From Mediterraneibacter hominis (GTDB lineage: Bacteria > Bacillota > Clostridia > Lachnospirales > Lachnospiraceae), in the NCBI RefSeq assembly GCF_014287475.1, contig NZ_JACOPF010000003.1, positions 296,719 through 360,718 on the forward strand: a stretch of DNA of 64,000 nt, in the 5' to 3' direction. The translations under genes were made by a program, and so were the position numbers. Within the stretch, counting starts at the first letter, position 1. Each line of letters starts with the position of its first letter. This document shows, piece after piece, positions 45,069-55,035 of the stretch. The notes beneath the pieces were generated by a model. That model saw only the letters and a program-made list of their open reading frames with translations, had not been told where the DNA came from and searched no databases.

Positions 45069-45974
45069 ATGTTAGATGTATGTTTGCTTGGAAGCGGTGG
45101 AATGATGCCGCTTCCCTACCGCTGGTTGACAGCGCTGATGACGAGATACAATGGGAGCAGTCTTTTGATTGACTGTGGAGAGGGGACGCAGATTGCGATC
45201 AAAGAAAAGGGCTGGAGCTTCAAGCCGATCGACGTGATCTGTTTTACGCATTTTCATGGCGATCATATCAGCGGACTTCCGGGACTGCTTCTTACAATGG
45301 GGAATGCAGACCGCAGGGAACCCCTGACGCTGATCGGCCCTAAAGGTCTTGAACGGGTAGTGAAGGCATTGCGTGTGATAGCGCCGGAGCTGCCGTTTCC
45401 TATTCTTTTCAGGGAAATTGAAGGAGCAGAGCAGACATTTGAAATAAATGGATACAGATTAAAGGCATTTCGTGTGAATCATAATGTAGTCTGCTATGGA
45501 TATACATTGGAAATTGACCGTGCAGGAAAATTTGATCTGGAACGGGCAAAGGAACAAAAGATTCCACAGAAATACTGGAGTATTTTGCAGAAGGGAGAGA
45601 CCGTTGAGACAGAAAACGGCCGTTTGACGCCGGATATGGTGCTTGGCCCGCCGCGGCGGGGAATTAAATTGACCTATACGACAGACACACGTCCGACGAA
45701 CTCTATCTGTGAAAATGCAAAAGGGGCGGATTTGTTTATCTGTGAGGGTATGTACGCGGAGAAGGACAAGGCAGCGAAAGCGGTAGAATATAAACATATG
45801 ACGTTCTATGAGGCGGCGCAGATCGCAAAGGAGGCTGACGTGGGAGAAATGTGGCTGACACACTACAGCCCGTCTTTGACCCGTCCTGAAGAATATATGG
45901 AAGAAGTAAAGAAAATTTTTCCAAGAGCCAGAGCCGGCAGAGACAGAATGTCGGTGGAATTGCAATTTTCTTGA
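45069..45974 (+). CDS. rnz: Ribonuclease Z
   Basis: 301 residues from ATG 45069; the in-frame ATG at 45033 lies in the zinc-ribbon gene. Metallo-beta-lactamase motif THFHGDHISGLPGL and later histidines (MTFYEA and LTHYSP segments) form the binuclear zinc site. RNase Z trims tRNA 3' ends when CCA is not encoded; both tRNA-Ser genes in the window lack encoded CCA, consistent with the need for it. Confidence 0.92.
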   Translation: MLDVCLLGSGGMMPLPYRWLTALMTRYNGSSLLIDCGEGTQIAIKEKGWSFKPIDVICFTHFHGDHISGLPGLLLTMGNADRREPLTLIGPKGLERVVKALRVIAPELPFPILFREIEGAEQTFEINGYRLKAFRVNHNVVCYGYTLEIDRAGKFDLERAKEQKIPQKYWSILQKGETVETENGRLTPDMVLGPPRRGIKLTYTTDTRPTNSICENAKGADLFICEGMYAEKDKAAKAVEYKHMTFYEAAQIAKEADVGEMWLTHYSPSLTRPEEYMEEVKKIFPRARAGRDRMSVELQFS

Positions 45975-46042
45975 CGAAGGCAGCAAGAGAATAAAATTTA
46001 CAAACGTACTTAAAACTTGGCAGAGAAGGAAAAGAGGCTTTT

Positions 46043-47071
46043 ATGAAAGAAATTAAAGATATTAATGTGCTGGCAGTGGAAAGCTCTTGTGATGAGACAG
46101 CGGCAGCCGTTGTACACAATGGAAGGGAAGTGCTTTCCAATGTCATTTCATCACAGATAGACCTGCATAAATTATATGGCGGGGTTGTGCCGGAAATCGC
46201 CTCAAGAAAACATATTGAAAAAATTAACCAGGTGATTGAAGAGGCGTTAAAAGAAGCGCACGTAACGCTGGATGATATTGACGTAATAGGCGTGACCTAT
46301 GGCCCGGGGCTTGTAGGTGCGCTCTTAGTAGGCGTAGCAGAGGCGAAGGCGATCGCCTATGCGAGAAATCTGCCATTGGTTGGAGTGCACCATATAGAAG
46401 GACACATTTCTGCAAATTATATTGAGCATCCAGAGTTGGAACCGCCGTTCTTCTGCCTGGTAGTATCTGGCGGGCATACGCACCTTGTCCGCGTAAAGGA
46501 CTATGGTGTATATGAGATATTGGGAAGAACCAGAGATGACGCGGCGGGAGAAGCATATGACAAGGTGGCGCGCGCGATCGGGCTGGGATACCCGGGAGGG
46601 CCAAAGATTGACCGCCTGGCGAAAGAAGGAAATCCAGAGGCAGTCCGGTTTCCAAAAGCACATATGGAGGATGCCCCTTACGATTTCAGCTTTAGTGGTT
46701 TGAAATCCGCTGTGTTAAATTATATCAATGGATGTAAGATGAAGGGAGAAACCTATGATCCGGCAGATATTGCCGCATCGTTCCAAAAAGCAGTGGTAGA
46801 CGTGCTCGTAGAGAAAGCGATGTGTGCGGCGGAAGAATTCGGAATCTATAAATTTGCGATTGCAGGCGGAGTGGCATCTAATAGCGCGCTTCGCGTAGGT
46901 ATGGAAGCGGCATGCAAAGAAAGGGGAATACAGTTCTACTATCCCTCTCCTGTTTTGTGTACGGACAATGCCGCGATGATTGGAGCAGCGGCATACTATG
47001 AGTATCTTGCCGGGACAAGACATGGCTGGGACTTAAACGCAGTTCCAAATCTAAAATTGGGAGAACGTTAA
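46043..47071 (+). CDS. tsaD: tRNA N6-adenosine threonylcarbamoyltransferase TsaD
   Basis: 342 residues, full length. [13 protein letters not shown], the metal-binding [18 protein letters not shown] and VSGGHTHLV are the hallmark motifs of the Kae1/TsaD family. With TsaB and TsaE (same cluster) and TsaC/Sua5 (not here), it makes t6A37. The long open frame has no shift. Confidence 0.95.
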   Translation: MKEIKDINVLAVESSCDETAAAVVHNGREVLSNVISSQIDLHKLYGGVVPEIASRKHIEKINQVIEEALKEAHVTLDDIDVIGVTYGPGLVGALLVGVAEAKAIAYARNLPLVGVHHIEGHISANYIEHPELEPPFFCLVVSGGHTHLVRVKDYGVYEILGRTRDDAAGEAYDKVARAIGLGYPGGPKIDRLAKEGNPEAVRFPKAHMEDAPYDFSFSGLKSAVLNYINGCKMKGETYDPADIAASFQKAVVDVLVEKAMCAAEEFGIYKFAIAGGVASNSALRVGMEAACKERGIQFYYPSPVLCTDNAAMIGAAAYYEYLAGTRHGWDLNAVPNLKLGER

Positions 47072-47106
47072 CGACACGCGTAAAAAGGAAAAGAGGAAAA
47101 CGTTTT

Positions 47107-47811
47107 ATGGAAAAGAAGTATTGTACTGCGATTGTGCTTGCAGCAGGCCAGGGCAGGCGGATGGGAACGGAAGTACATAAACAGTATCTGCTGCTTGGCG
47201 GGCGGCCGGTTCTATATTATTCCCTGCATACATTTGAAGCTTCTCCTTTGATAGATGAGATAATTCTCGTTACAGGAGAGGGAGAAGAACAGTATTGTAA
47301 AGAAGAGATCGTAGAGAAATATGGAATAAGTAAAGTGAAAGCGATTCTGGCAGGAGGAGCAGAACGGTATCATTCTGTGTGGAATGGACTTTGCAGGATG
47401 CAAAAAGACGGGTATGTATTCGTGCATGACGGGGCGCGTCCTTTTGTAGATAAGGACATGATAGCACGTGCGTATGAAGCGGTGTGTGCCGGTAAGGCGT
47501 GTGTAGTGGGTATGCCTGTGAAAGATACGATTAAGATTGCAGATGAAAATGGATTTGTGAAAGAGACACCGAAACGAGAGGAGTTATGGATGGTACAGAC
47601 ACCCCAGGTATTTGATTCAGAGTTGTTAAGGGGAGCCTATGCCATGTTGATGCGCCAGGCACATATTGAAGTGACAGATGATGCAATGGTGGTAGAACAG
47701 ATGCTGAACCATCCGATTCAGTTCGTTTACGGTTCCTATGAAAACATTAAGATTACGACACCGGAAGATTTAGAGGTGGCGGAAGTTTTTGCGCAAAAAT
47801 ATTTTTCCTGA
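47107..47811 (+). CDS. ispD: 2-C-methyl-D-erythritol 4-phosphate cytidylyltransferase
   Basis: 234 residues. CTP-binding LAAGQGRRMG with HKQYLLLGG, then VHDGARPFVD, DTIKIAD and QTPQVF are signatures of IspD. It makes CDP-ME in the MEP isoprenoid pathway. Follows tsaD at a short distance and is followed by a tRNA gene. Confidence 0.95.
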   Translation: MEKKYCTAIVLAAGQGRRMGTEVHKQYLLLGGRPVLYYSLHTFEASPLIDEIILVTGEGEEQYCKEEIVEKYGISKVKAILAGGAERYHSVWNGLCRMQKDGYVFVHDGARPFVDKDMIARAYEAVCAGKACVVGMPVKDTIKIADENGFVKETPKREELWMVQTPQVFDSELLRGAYAMLMRQAHIEVTDDAMVVEQMLNHPIQFVYGSYENIKITTPEDLEVAEVFAQKYFS

Positions 47812-47817
47812 CATCCC

Positions 47818-47847
47818 TTGACACGTGGATGATGATTATGGTAGAAT
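47818..47847 (+). promoter_or_regulatory. Promoter of tRNA-Ser(UGA)
   Basis: TTGACA (47818-47823), 18-bp spacer, TAGAAT (47842-47847), 14 bp before the tRNA. Confidence 0.75.
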
Positions 47848-47861
47848 AATTGACGTCGCAT

Positions 47862-47947
47862 GGAGAGGTATCGAAGTGGTCATAACGAGGCGGTCTTGAA
47901 AACCGTTTGTCCGCAAGGGCGCGTGGGTTCGAATCCCACCCTCTCCG
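47862..47947 (+). tRNA. tRNA-Ser (anticodon UGA)
   Basis: Acceptor arms GGAGAGG and CCTCTCC pair fully; the anticodon loop CTTGAAA in a GCGGT/ACCGT stem gives TGA; the long variable arm and GGTTCGAATCCC T-arm fit serine tRNA. CCA is not encoded (GTT follows the discriminator G). Confidence 0.96.
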
Positions 47948-47959
47948 TTTGAGAGAAAG

Positions 47960-47996
47960 AGTGATAAGCCTATATAAGAGGTTTATCACTTTTTTT
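47960..47996 (+). terminator. Terminator of tRNA-Ser
   Basis: AGTGATAA (47960-47967) pairs with TTATCACT (47983-47990), extendable by GCC/GGT, then a T7 run. Confidence 0.8.
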
Positions 47997-48166
47997 ATAT
48001 CATAGGAAAGTCCTTCGGACTGACCTATGATATAAAAAATCTTTGGGCAGTATGCGCACTCTGCAATAAGGAAATTTACCGCTTTGCGGTATTGCGGCGG
48101 CGCGCAAAGTGGACAAGTCCCTCAAGAGTGAGGGGCAGGGGAGTTGAAGTGGGCTTGTCCACTTTG
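47996..48166. repeat. Dispersed palindromic repeat family 1, copy C
   Basis: The same 39-base TATATCATAGG palindrome as copy B (47996-48034), then the core around CTGCAATAAGGAAATTTACC...TATTGCGGCGGCGCGC (48060-48110) and the tail AAGTGGACAAGTCCCTCAAG shared with copy A, finishing in the inverted repeat AAGTGG/CCACTT (48147-48164). It lies between tRNA-Ser and the ABC operon promoter. Confidence 0.8.
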
Positions 48167-48231
48167 TTCTTAGTTTTTTGTAAAGAGTATGACAACGAGT
48201 GTGCAGCATATTTGTATTAGAAAAAATAAAA

Positions 48232-48271
48232 TTTGTAAGAAGTTTGTAAGAACTGTCTGCTTTAATAGAAT
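48232..48271 (+). promoter_or_regulatory. Promoter with tandem response-regulator repeats
   Basis: Two adjoining 11-bp copies TTTGTAAGAAG (48232-48242) and TTTGTAAGAAC (48243-48253), one helical turn apart, the layout used by OmpR-family regulators. The second copy also offers TTTGTA as -35, with TAGAAT (48266-48271) 17 bp on. The regulator at 51576 is the likely binder. Confidence 0.6.
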
Positions 48272-48312
48272 CATCAAGGCTGACTTGAAAAACAAGGTAA
48301 GGAGAGGATCAG

Positions 48313-48987
48313 ATGAAAATATTAGAGGCAAAAGATCTTGTGAAATTTTACGGAAAGGGAGAGAGTCTTGTAAAAGCGGTGGATCACATCAGCTTTTCTG
48401 TGGAAGCAGGCGAGTTTGTTGCGATTGTTGGAACAAGCGGTTCTGGAAAAACTACCATATTGAACCTGATCGGGGGACTGGATATACCAGATAAAGGGAA
48501 AATTATTATAGACGGACAGGATATTTCTGGGATGAAACCAGATGAGCTGACGATATTTAGACGCCGCAAAATAGGCTTTATTTTTCAAAATTATAATTTA
48601 GTGACAGTTTTAAATACGTACAAAAATATCGTGATGCCGGTGAAGCTGGATGGAAATAAGGTGGATGAGAAGTATATCCGGAGAATTACATCTATGCTTG
48701 GTATTGAAAAGAAATTGAAATCTTATCCTAATCAACTTTCAGGCGGGCAGCAGCAGCGAGTGGCGATTGCGCGGGCACTTTCTGCAAAGCCGGCGATTAT
48801 ACTTGCGGACGAGCCGACCGGAAATCTGGACTCCAAAACAAGTCAGGAAGTTATGGGACTTTTGAAAATGACAAGCAGGGAGTTCCACCAGACAATTATA
48901 ATGATCACACATAATGAGGAGATCGCACAGCTTGCGGATCGGATCATTCACATAGAAGACGGCAGAATTGTTGGAGGTGAGCAGTAA
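48313..48987 (+). CDS. ABC transporter ATP-binding protein (MacB/BceA type)
   Basis: 224 residues: Walker [11 protein letters not shown]-loop FIFQNYNL, signature [15 protein letters not shown], Walker [14 protein letters not shown] and switch His in ITHNEE. Belongs to the LolD/MacB/BceA subgroup that pairs with FtsX-type permeases. Its stop codon overlaps the permease ATG by one base (TAATG). Confidence 0.93.
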   Translation: MKILEAKDLVKFYGKGESLVKAVDHISFSVEAGEFVAIVGTSGSGKTTILNLIGGLDIPDKGKIIIDGQDISGMKPDELTIFRRRKIGFIFQNYNLVTVLNTYKNIVMPVKLDGNKVDEKYIRRITSMLGIEKKLKSYPNQLSGGQQQRVAIARALSAKPAIILADEPTGNLDSKTSQEVMGLLKMTSREFHQTIIMITHNEEIAQLADRIIHIEDGRIVGGEQ

Positions 48988-51500
48988 TGTATGAAAACTC
49001 CAACAAAGAGATGGTAAGAGAAATTGCACGTGGGACGATGAAAGTGCACCGTCTGCGGAACATTATGGCATGCCTGGCGATTGCCCTCACAGCGATTCTG
49101 ATTACAGTCGTATGCGGAGCAGGTGTCAGTACGGTAAAAGCTCTGATGACAGAGGCACAGATGAATCCGGCTCCGGGAACCAATGGCGCGGGTATTTATG
49201 GAAACAGGGAAGTGCTTGAGAAAATAGAAAAACAACCGGAAGTAGAATGGGCGGACATTGCAAGGCTGTGTATGAAAGGGACTCCTAAAAATAAAGAATT
49301 TGCGGGAAATACAGTGAAGTTTCTTGCGGTTAGCGATGGATATTATCAGCATCATTATGTGGAACTGATAAATGGAACGTATCCTAAAAATGAGCATGAA
49401 ATTCTGATGTCAGATACACTGGCAAAAAAGATAGGAAAAGACATGACGCCGGGGCAGAAGATGACGCTGAACCTGATTGTACAGGAGGGAGGAGAGCGCG
49501 TACAAAAGCCTGTCGAAGTGACAATCAGTGGATTTTATGATAATCCGTTGGAAGCGATTGAAGACTATGAAGAACTTTACACAGTAGAAGAATTTCCGGA
49601 TATTTATAATCCGGAATTAGGGGATGAGGGTACCATATATACGAAATTAGAAGGCGTGACAGCGCAGACCCCGTCTTCGGAAGTGAGTGAGAAGCTGGAT
49701 GGTTTAAACGAAGCGGTGGGTGGAAATGGAACGTGCCTTGTTACGACACAAGATTATACGATGTTGTTTTTGGGTGGAGCAGCGCTTATCCTGCTTTTGA
49801 TTGCATATGGATATATTTTGATTTACAATATTTTCTATATCTCGGTTGTAAATGATATTCGTTTTATGGGAAGTATGAAAACGATAGGAATGACAGGAAA
49901 ACAGATTCATACAATGTTAGGCTGGCAGGTAAGAAGGCTGGGAGTTTTGGGAATCTGTGCCGGTATTCTGGCAGGTACAGGACTAAACCTTTTAGTAATT
50001 CGTCTTTTGAAAGGAGCTGACTACAGTTTTTCCAGATACTACGAAGCGGGGCTTTCTCTGGTGTATGCAGTGTTGGTTTCAGCTCTGTTTTCTATGGTTA
50101 CAGTATGGTTAAGCAGCCGGAAAGCGTTAGCATTAGGGGCGAGGGTAACTCCGGTTGAAGCGGCGAGATTTCGTACAACGGGAAAGAAAAAAACGGTTTT
50201 TGCAGTCCTTTCATTTACGTTAAGCGGTATTCTATTCTGCGCTCTTTATACGGCGCTTGTAGGATATGACACAGAATGGATGGCAGAACGGATGAATGAG
50301 GCAGATTTTACAGTATATCAGTATCATGCAGGACAGCTTATGGACGATCCGTATGAGCCAGTGGATATGGAAATGGTGAAAAAGATCGAGAATCTAGATT
50401 TTGTGGAAGAGAGTTATACTTTTTATCGGGCTGTTGATTTGGAACAGAAACCATTGTATGGGTTCTATGAAGAATCTATGGGGGCAATTAAGTATGACGG
50501 AGACTTTAAAAAAGTGGCAGAGAGAGAATTTCATTCAACCGGTCTGCCAGGGGGAGAGGAGCAAAAGGAGGAGATAAAAGAGACAGGCAATTATCAGACG
50601 GGAATTCTGGGGATGGAAGCTTCCGCGTTAGAAATGGAAGGAAAGCACTTACAGGTATATGACGGTGAACTGGATACAGAAAAATTCGCGGAAGGAAATT
50701 ATTTGATTTATCAGCCCTATTATGCGAATTTTGCGGGAGATGATTTTGCGTTTGACGCACTAAAGGCGGGAGAAGAGATTACGCTTTCTTTCTATGACTA
50801 TGAGAAAAATACTTATATAGACAAGACATTTACTGTACTGGCGATTGTAGGAACAAAGCCGGATGACTATGCAGGAGAGATAAGAGCCGGAGTCCAGATT
50901 ATTCTGCCGGATACGAGCTTTCTGGATATTTATGGTGAACAGGCCGAAAAAATGGTGAGCAGTGTGCTGATAAATACATCAGGCAAGGAGGAAAGTAAAT
51001 ATCAAGAGGCACTGGAAGATATAACGGCGCAAAGCCTGAATTCTCAAATTAGAGTCAGCTCGAAATATGAAACACGCTTAAGTGAAGAGGTACAGAAGAA
51101 TCAGAAGGTGTGTATCGGGATATTTGTGGGGATTGTTATTGGATTTATAGGTATGGCAAATATTGTAAATACGCTGGTTACAAACGTATTGTCGCGGAAG
51201 CTTGAATTTGCGGCCCTTCAGTCTATTGGTATGACAAAATACCAGATGATTACGAATATTTTCCTGGAGGGAATCAAAATGATATTAATAAGTATGATTT
51301 TGATCGTGCCGGCGGGCTTGATTGTGACGAAGGCAGTATCTCAGTATCCTTTGTCTACAGGATTTGTTCCGGAACTGTATACCGCGGCGCTATGTATGGT
51401 GGCGGCAGCAGGAGTCATATTGAGTATTGCGGTAGCATGTATATTGACAAGAGTATTAAATAAGAAGACTGTGGTGGAACGACTGCGAGAGGCGGAATAG
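48987..51500 (+). CDS. FtsX-type ABC permease, large, two-domain
   Basis: 837 residues. A first membrane helix near residues 24-45, an extracellular domain to about 255, then three helices (about 258-375), a further helix near 405-425, a second large extracellular domain to about 700 and three C-terminal helices. This double-FtsX layout is common in Lachnospiraceae antimicrobial-peptide or lipoprotein transporters. Works with the ATPase upstream and likely the two-component system downstream. Substrate is not evident. Confidence 0.88.
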   Translation: MYENSNKEMVREIARGTMKVHRLRNIMACLAIALTAILITVVCGAGVSTVKALMTEAQMNPAPGTNGAGIYGNREVLEKIEKQPEVEWADIARLCMKGTPKNKEFAGNTVKFLAVSDGYYQHHYVELINGTYPKNEHEILMSDTLAKKIGKDMTPGQKMTLNLIVQEGGERVQKPVEVTISGFYDNPLEAIEDYEELYTVEEFPDIYNPELGDEGTIYTKLEGVTAQTPSSEVSEKLDGLNEAVGGNGTCLVTTQDYTMLFLGGAALILLLIAYGYILIYNIFYISVVNDIRFMGSMKTIGMTGKQIHTMLGWQVRRLGVLGICAGILAGTGLNLLVIRLLKGADYSFSRYYEAGLSLVYAVLVSALFSMVTVWLSSRKALALGARVTPVEAARFRTTGKKKTVFAVLSFTLSGILFCALYTALVGYDTEWMAERMNEADFTVYQYHAGQLMDDPYEPVDMEMVKKIENLDFVEESYTFYRAVDLEQKPLYGFYEESMGAIKYDGDFKKVAEREFHSTGLPGGEEQKEEIKETGNYQTGILGMEASALEMEGKHLQVYDGELDTEKFAEGNYLIYQPYYANFAGDDFAFDALKAGEEITLSFYDYEKNTYIDKTFTVLAIVGTKPDDYAGEIRAGVQIILPDTSFLDIYGEQAEKMVSSVLINTSGKEESKYQEALEDITAQSLNSQIRVSSKYETRLSEEVQKNQKVCIGIFVGIVIGFIGMANIVNTLVTNVLSRKLEFAALQSIGMTKYQMITNIFLEGIKMILISMILIVPAGLIVTKAVSQYPLSTGFVPELYTAALCMVAAAGVILSIAVACILTRVLNKKTVVERLREAE

Positions 51501-51575
51501 GCGCCTGTAAAAGACGGCGATGCTTACAGAAACGAAGAATTGTGGAAAATCTGGAATATGGGGAGGGTTAAGGGA

Positions 51576-52265
51576 ATGTACCGGATTCTTATTGTAGAGG
51601 ATGACGCTGCTTTGCGGCAGGGACTTAAATACGCTCTAAAAAAGGAAGGGTATATGACAGAGGCAGCGGGCAGCCTGGAGGAATTAAAGTCAATGTACAG
51701 AATAAAGGCAGATGCGATTCTTTTGGACGTGACACTTCCGGATGGAGACAGTAGAGAGTACCTGGAGGTACTAAGGAAAACAACAGAAATCCCAGTGATA
51801 TTTTTGACTGCGCGTAATACAGAAAAAGATATGATAAAAGGATTTGATGCCGGCGCGGATGATTATGTGACAAAACCGTTTTCTATTCCTCTTTTGACCA
51901 GGAGACTAAAAGCGCTGCTGAAAAGAAGCTCTGTAAGAAGCGATGGCAGATATAGTGCGGGAGATCTGCTCTATGATTTTGAGAAAAAGATTTTGTTTAA
52001 AAAGGATAAGGAAGTCTCGCTTAGCCGGACAGAATCAAAAATTCTAGAAACTTTGATACAGAATCGCAATCAAGTTTTGACATGGGAGACATTGCTGGAA
52101 AAGATATGGGATATTGACGGGAATTTTGTGGATAAAAATACTTTGAGCGTGAATATTTCCAGGCTTCGTGATAAAATTGAGGACGATAAAAGAAATCCGG
52201 AATGGATATTGACTGTTTTCGGAATCGGGTATAAATGGAGTGACAAAAATGCAGAGCAGCAGTAA
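51576..52265 (+). CDS. Response regulator (OmpR family)
   Basis: 229 residues from ATG 51576; a longer in-frame start at 51540 has no suitable ribosome site. Receiver domain with VEDD at residues 7-10 and phosphoryl Asp51 in AILLDVTLP; Lys in TKPFS. C-terminal winged helix with LSVNISRLRDKI and FGIGYKW. Probable regulator of the adjacent FtsX transporter, in the manner of BceR. Overlaps the kinase gene by 17 bp. Confidence 0.9.
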   Translation: MYRILIVEDDAALRQGLKYALKKEGYMTEAAGSLEELKSMYRIKADAILLDVTLPDGDSREYLEVLRKTTEIPVIFLTARNTEKDMIKGFDAGADDYVTKPFSIPLLTRRLKALLKRSSVRSDGRYSAGDLLYDFEKKILFKKDKEVSLSRTESKILETLIQNRNQVLTWETLLEKIWDIDGNFVDKNTLSVNISRLRDKIEDDKRNPEWILTVFGIGYKWSDKNAEQQ

Positions 52266-53277
52266 AGAAATAAGACTTATAATAAGTATTACAGCGGGGA
52301 TATGGTGCATATCCCTGCTTGTATTTTTATTCATTGGATTTAAAACAGGGGCATCTTTGTTTTTGACAGCGGTATACGGAGTGTGGAATTTGGTTATTTT
52401 TGCCGGCGCTTATTGGAGAATCTCCAGGAATATAAATCAAGTTTTGGGAAAAGTCGACAACTGTATCCAAAGTATGATAGACGGAACACCTGTAAAGGAA
52501 TTTTCGGCAACAGAGGAATCCCTCCTTGGAAAGTTCCAGACACAAATTGAAAAACTGTATTATATTTTAAACAGCGCGAAGGATAGGGAGAAAACAGCGC
52601 ATGAAGAGATAAGCGAATTGGTGGCAGATCTTGTCCATCAGGTAAATACTCCGCTTACAAATATTCAAATGTATTGCAGCTTTCTTACTCAGGATACTCT
52701 TTCTGATAAAGAAAAGACCCAGATATGCGGGGTGATTGATTCGCAGGTAGAAAAGCTGGGGTGGTTTGCAGAAGGGTTTACAAAGACGGTCAGGCTGGAA
52801 TCAGATATCAGAAAGCTGGAACCAAAGAAGCAGCCAATCCTTAATATGGTGCTTTCGGCTGTCGACCAAATATCTTTGAAGGCAAAAATGCAGGGAAATG
52901 AAATCTGCTTATCCGGAGCACAGGATATAGAGGCGGTATATGACAGAAGATGGACGGAAGAAGCACTTTTTAATATTTTGGATAATGCGGTGAAGTACGG
53001 ACAGAAAAATATGCCCGTTCAGATTTATATGGAAGCATATGATTTATTCGCCAGAATTGATGTGACAAACTACGGAACAGTCATACCAAAAGAGGATTAT
53101 ACGAAAATATTCCAGCGATTCTACCGCGGAAAAAACGCGGCGCTTATAAAAGATGGAGTGGGACTTGGGCTGTATCTGGCGCGTGAAATTATTACAGGGC
53201 AGGGAGGCTATCTGAAAGTAGAGAGTAAAAAGGAAACAGGGAACATATTCAGTCTCTTTTTGAGAATGGAGAAGTAA
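52249..53277 (+). CDS. Sensor histidine kinase (BceS-like, intramembrane sensing)
   Basis: 342 residues from ATG 52249 after GGAG. Two membrane helices (about 10-31 and 35-55) are joined by only a few residues, the layout of intramembrane-sensing kinases that rely on their ABC transporter. His130 is in ADLVHQVNTPLTN; the ATP-binding part has ILDNAVKYG and DGVGLGLYLAREI. The transporter upstream probably gives it the signal (inference from Bce systems). Confidence 0.88.
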   Translation: MQSSSKEIRLIISITAGIWCISLLVFLFIGFKTGASLFLTAVYGVWNLVIFAGAYWRISRNINQVLGKVDNCIQSMIDGTPVKEFSATEESLLGKFQTQIEKLYYILNSAKDREKTAHEEISELVADLVHQVNTPLTNIQMYCSFLTQDTLSDKEKTQICGVIDSQVEKLGWFAEGFTKTVRLESDIRKLEPKKQPILNMVLSAVDQISLKAKMQGNEICLSGAQDIEAVYDRRWTEEALFNILDNAVKYGQKNMPVQIYMEAYDLFARIDVTNYGTVIPKEDYTKIFQRFYRGKNAALIKDGVGLGLYLAREIITGQGGYLKVESKKETGNIFSLFLRMEK

Positions 53278-53376
53278 GGGCGAAAGATTATCCCCCTGGC
53301 GGGCTTACAGGTAATCATTTTATCCGGTATACTTATTGTGAAAATGAAAACAAGCGTGTCTTATCAGGAGGATAGT

Positions 53377-55023
53377 ATGAAAAACAGAAGGAAAGCAGCA
53401 CTTGTTTTGCTTTGCGCGGCGGCGCTTACGATTACTGGATGCAGTGGTTCCAGTGATTCCGGCACTTCTTTGGCACAGAAGGAAGAGGCAGGAAAAAGCG
53501 CAGGAAGCGAGGCGGCCTCAGAAGTGACGATTGGATTTACCAGTGAGGGAGACTCTTTTGATCCTTGTACGGGCTTCGGCTATACAGGTTCACCTCTGTA
53601 TTCAAATTTGGTGAAGGTAAATGGAGAGAATCAACTGGAAAATGACTTGGCTGTCTCGTATACAGTAAGCGAGGATGGGCTTGTCTGGACTTTTAAAATT
53701 CGTGATGATGTAAAATTTACAAACGGGGAGCCGTTAAAGGCGTCGGATGTTGCGTTTACTTTTCATACGACAAAGGAAAAGGCAACGTATATGGATTTAA
53801 CGATGCTGGAAAGCTGTACGGCGGTGGATGATACTACAGTGGAATTTAAACTTTCTAAGCCTTGTGTAACCTTTATCTATACAATCGCTCAATTAGGAAT
53901 TGTGCCGGAAAGCGTATACAGCGACCAGTTTGGTCTGGAGGCAGATCAGGTGGTTGGCTCCGGCCCTTATAAACTGGTGCAGTGGGATAAAGGCCAGCAG
54001 TTTATTTTGGAAGCAAACGAGGAGTATTATGGAGAACAACCACAAATAGAACGGGCGATCGTTCTGATCCAGGAGGAAGAGGATGTAAGGCTTGTGGCGG
54101 CACAGGCCGGAGAGGTTGACATTGCTCTGACTTCTGCGACTCTTGCAGCAACAGAGATCGAAGGCATGCATGTAGAGGAGGCAGAGTCTGTAGACAACCG
54201 GGGGATTACGCTTCCCACCGTACCAGATACAGGAAAAGTAACAGAGGATGGGTATAAAATAGGAAATAATATTACCTGTGATGTAAATGTAAGAAAGGCC
54301 CTAAGTTATGGGATTGATCGTGAGAAGATTATTACAGAAGCGTTGAATGGATATGCAGCTCCGGCTTATTCGGAATGTGACGGTATGCCTTGGTGGAATG
54401 AAGCGTGTGTGATTGAGACAGATATTGACTATGCCGTCGCACTCCTGGAAGAATCCGGCTGGATAGATACAGATGGAGACGGGATTCGTGAAAAGAATGG
54501 TGAGGAGCTTGCATTTCATCTGATGTATTTCGCAGGAGATTCTATGCGGCAGGCAGTTGCTATGTCTGTGGCAAATCAGGCCAAAGAGAATATGGGATTT
54601 GCTATTACTGTAGAGGGTGTGAGTGCGGATGATACTGTGAAAAGAATGTTTTCCGAACCTATGATTATGGGATGGGGTTCTGACAGTCCCATGACTTCTT
54701 ATATGCTGTATCACAGCAGCAATGCAGGAAAGACGGATTTTTATAATCCAGAATTTTATACGAGTGAAAAGACCGACGCATATCTGGATGCAGCAATGAA
54801 TTCCATTTCCATTGAGGATTCTTATGAATGGTGGCAGAAAGCACAGTGGGACGGAGAGACAGGGACATCTATGAAAGGTGAAGCTCCCTGGGCATTCTAT
54901 GTAAATATGACACATTTGTATTTTGTCAAAGACGGTTTGGATATTGGAAAACAGAGAATCCATGCACATGGGCAGGCGTGGCCACTGATTGCAAACCTTG
55001 CGGAGTGGACTTGGGAGGCATAG
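53377..55023 (+). CDS. ABC transporter substrate-binding lipoprotein (nickel/peptide type)
   Basis: 548 residues from ATG 53377, right after GGAGG; 53338 has no good site. Lipoprotein signal with lipobox LTITGC (Cys about 22) and a Ser/Gly/Glu-rich linker. Mature part is SBP_bac_5 type with ASDVAFTFHTTKEK and a large C-terminal lobe. The five-gene order is that of nik/dpp/opp operons. Nickel or a short peptide/metallophore is possible; the sequence does not decide. Confidence 0.9.
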   Translation: MKNRRKAALVLLCAAALTITGCSGSSDSGTSLAQKEEAGKSAGSEAASEVTIGFTSEGDSFDPCTGFGYTGSPLYSNLVKVNGENQLENDLAVSYTVSEDGLVWTFKIRDDVKFTNGEPLKASDVAFTFHTTKEKATYMDLTMLESCTAVDDTTVEFKLSKPCVTFIYTIAQLGIVPESVYSDQFGLEADQVVGSGPYKLVQWDKGQQFILEANEEYYGEQPQIERAIVLIQEEEDVRLVAAQAGEVDIALTSATLAATEIEGMHVEEAESVDNRGITLPTVPDTGKVTEDGYKIGNNITCDVNVRKALSYGIDREKIITEALNGYAAPAYSECDGMPWWNEACVIETDIDYAVALLEESGWIDTDGDGIREKNGEELAFHLMYFAGDSMRQAVAMSVANQAKENMGFAITVEGVSADDTVKRMFSEPMIMGWGSDSPMTSYMLYHSSNAGKTDFYNPEFYTSEKTDAYLDAAMNSISIEDSYEWWQKAQWDGETGTSMKGEAPWAFYVNMTHLYFVKDGLDIGKQRIHAHGQAWPLIANLAEWTWEA

Positions 55024-55035
55024 AGAGAAACTTTT

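Noticed and set aside
53305..53334. Promoter for the nickel/peptide importer
   Set aside because: TATACT at 53329-53334 is acceptable but no -35 of reasonable quality is present at the right distance.
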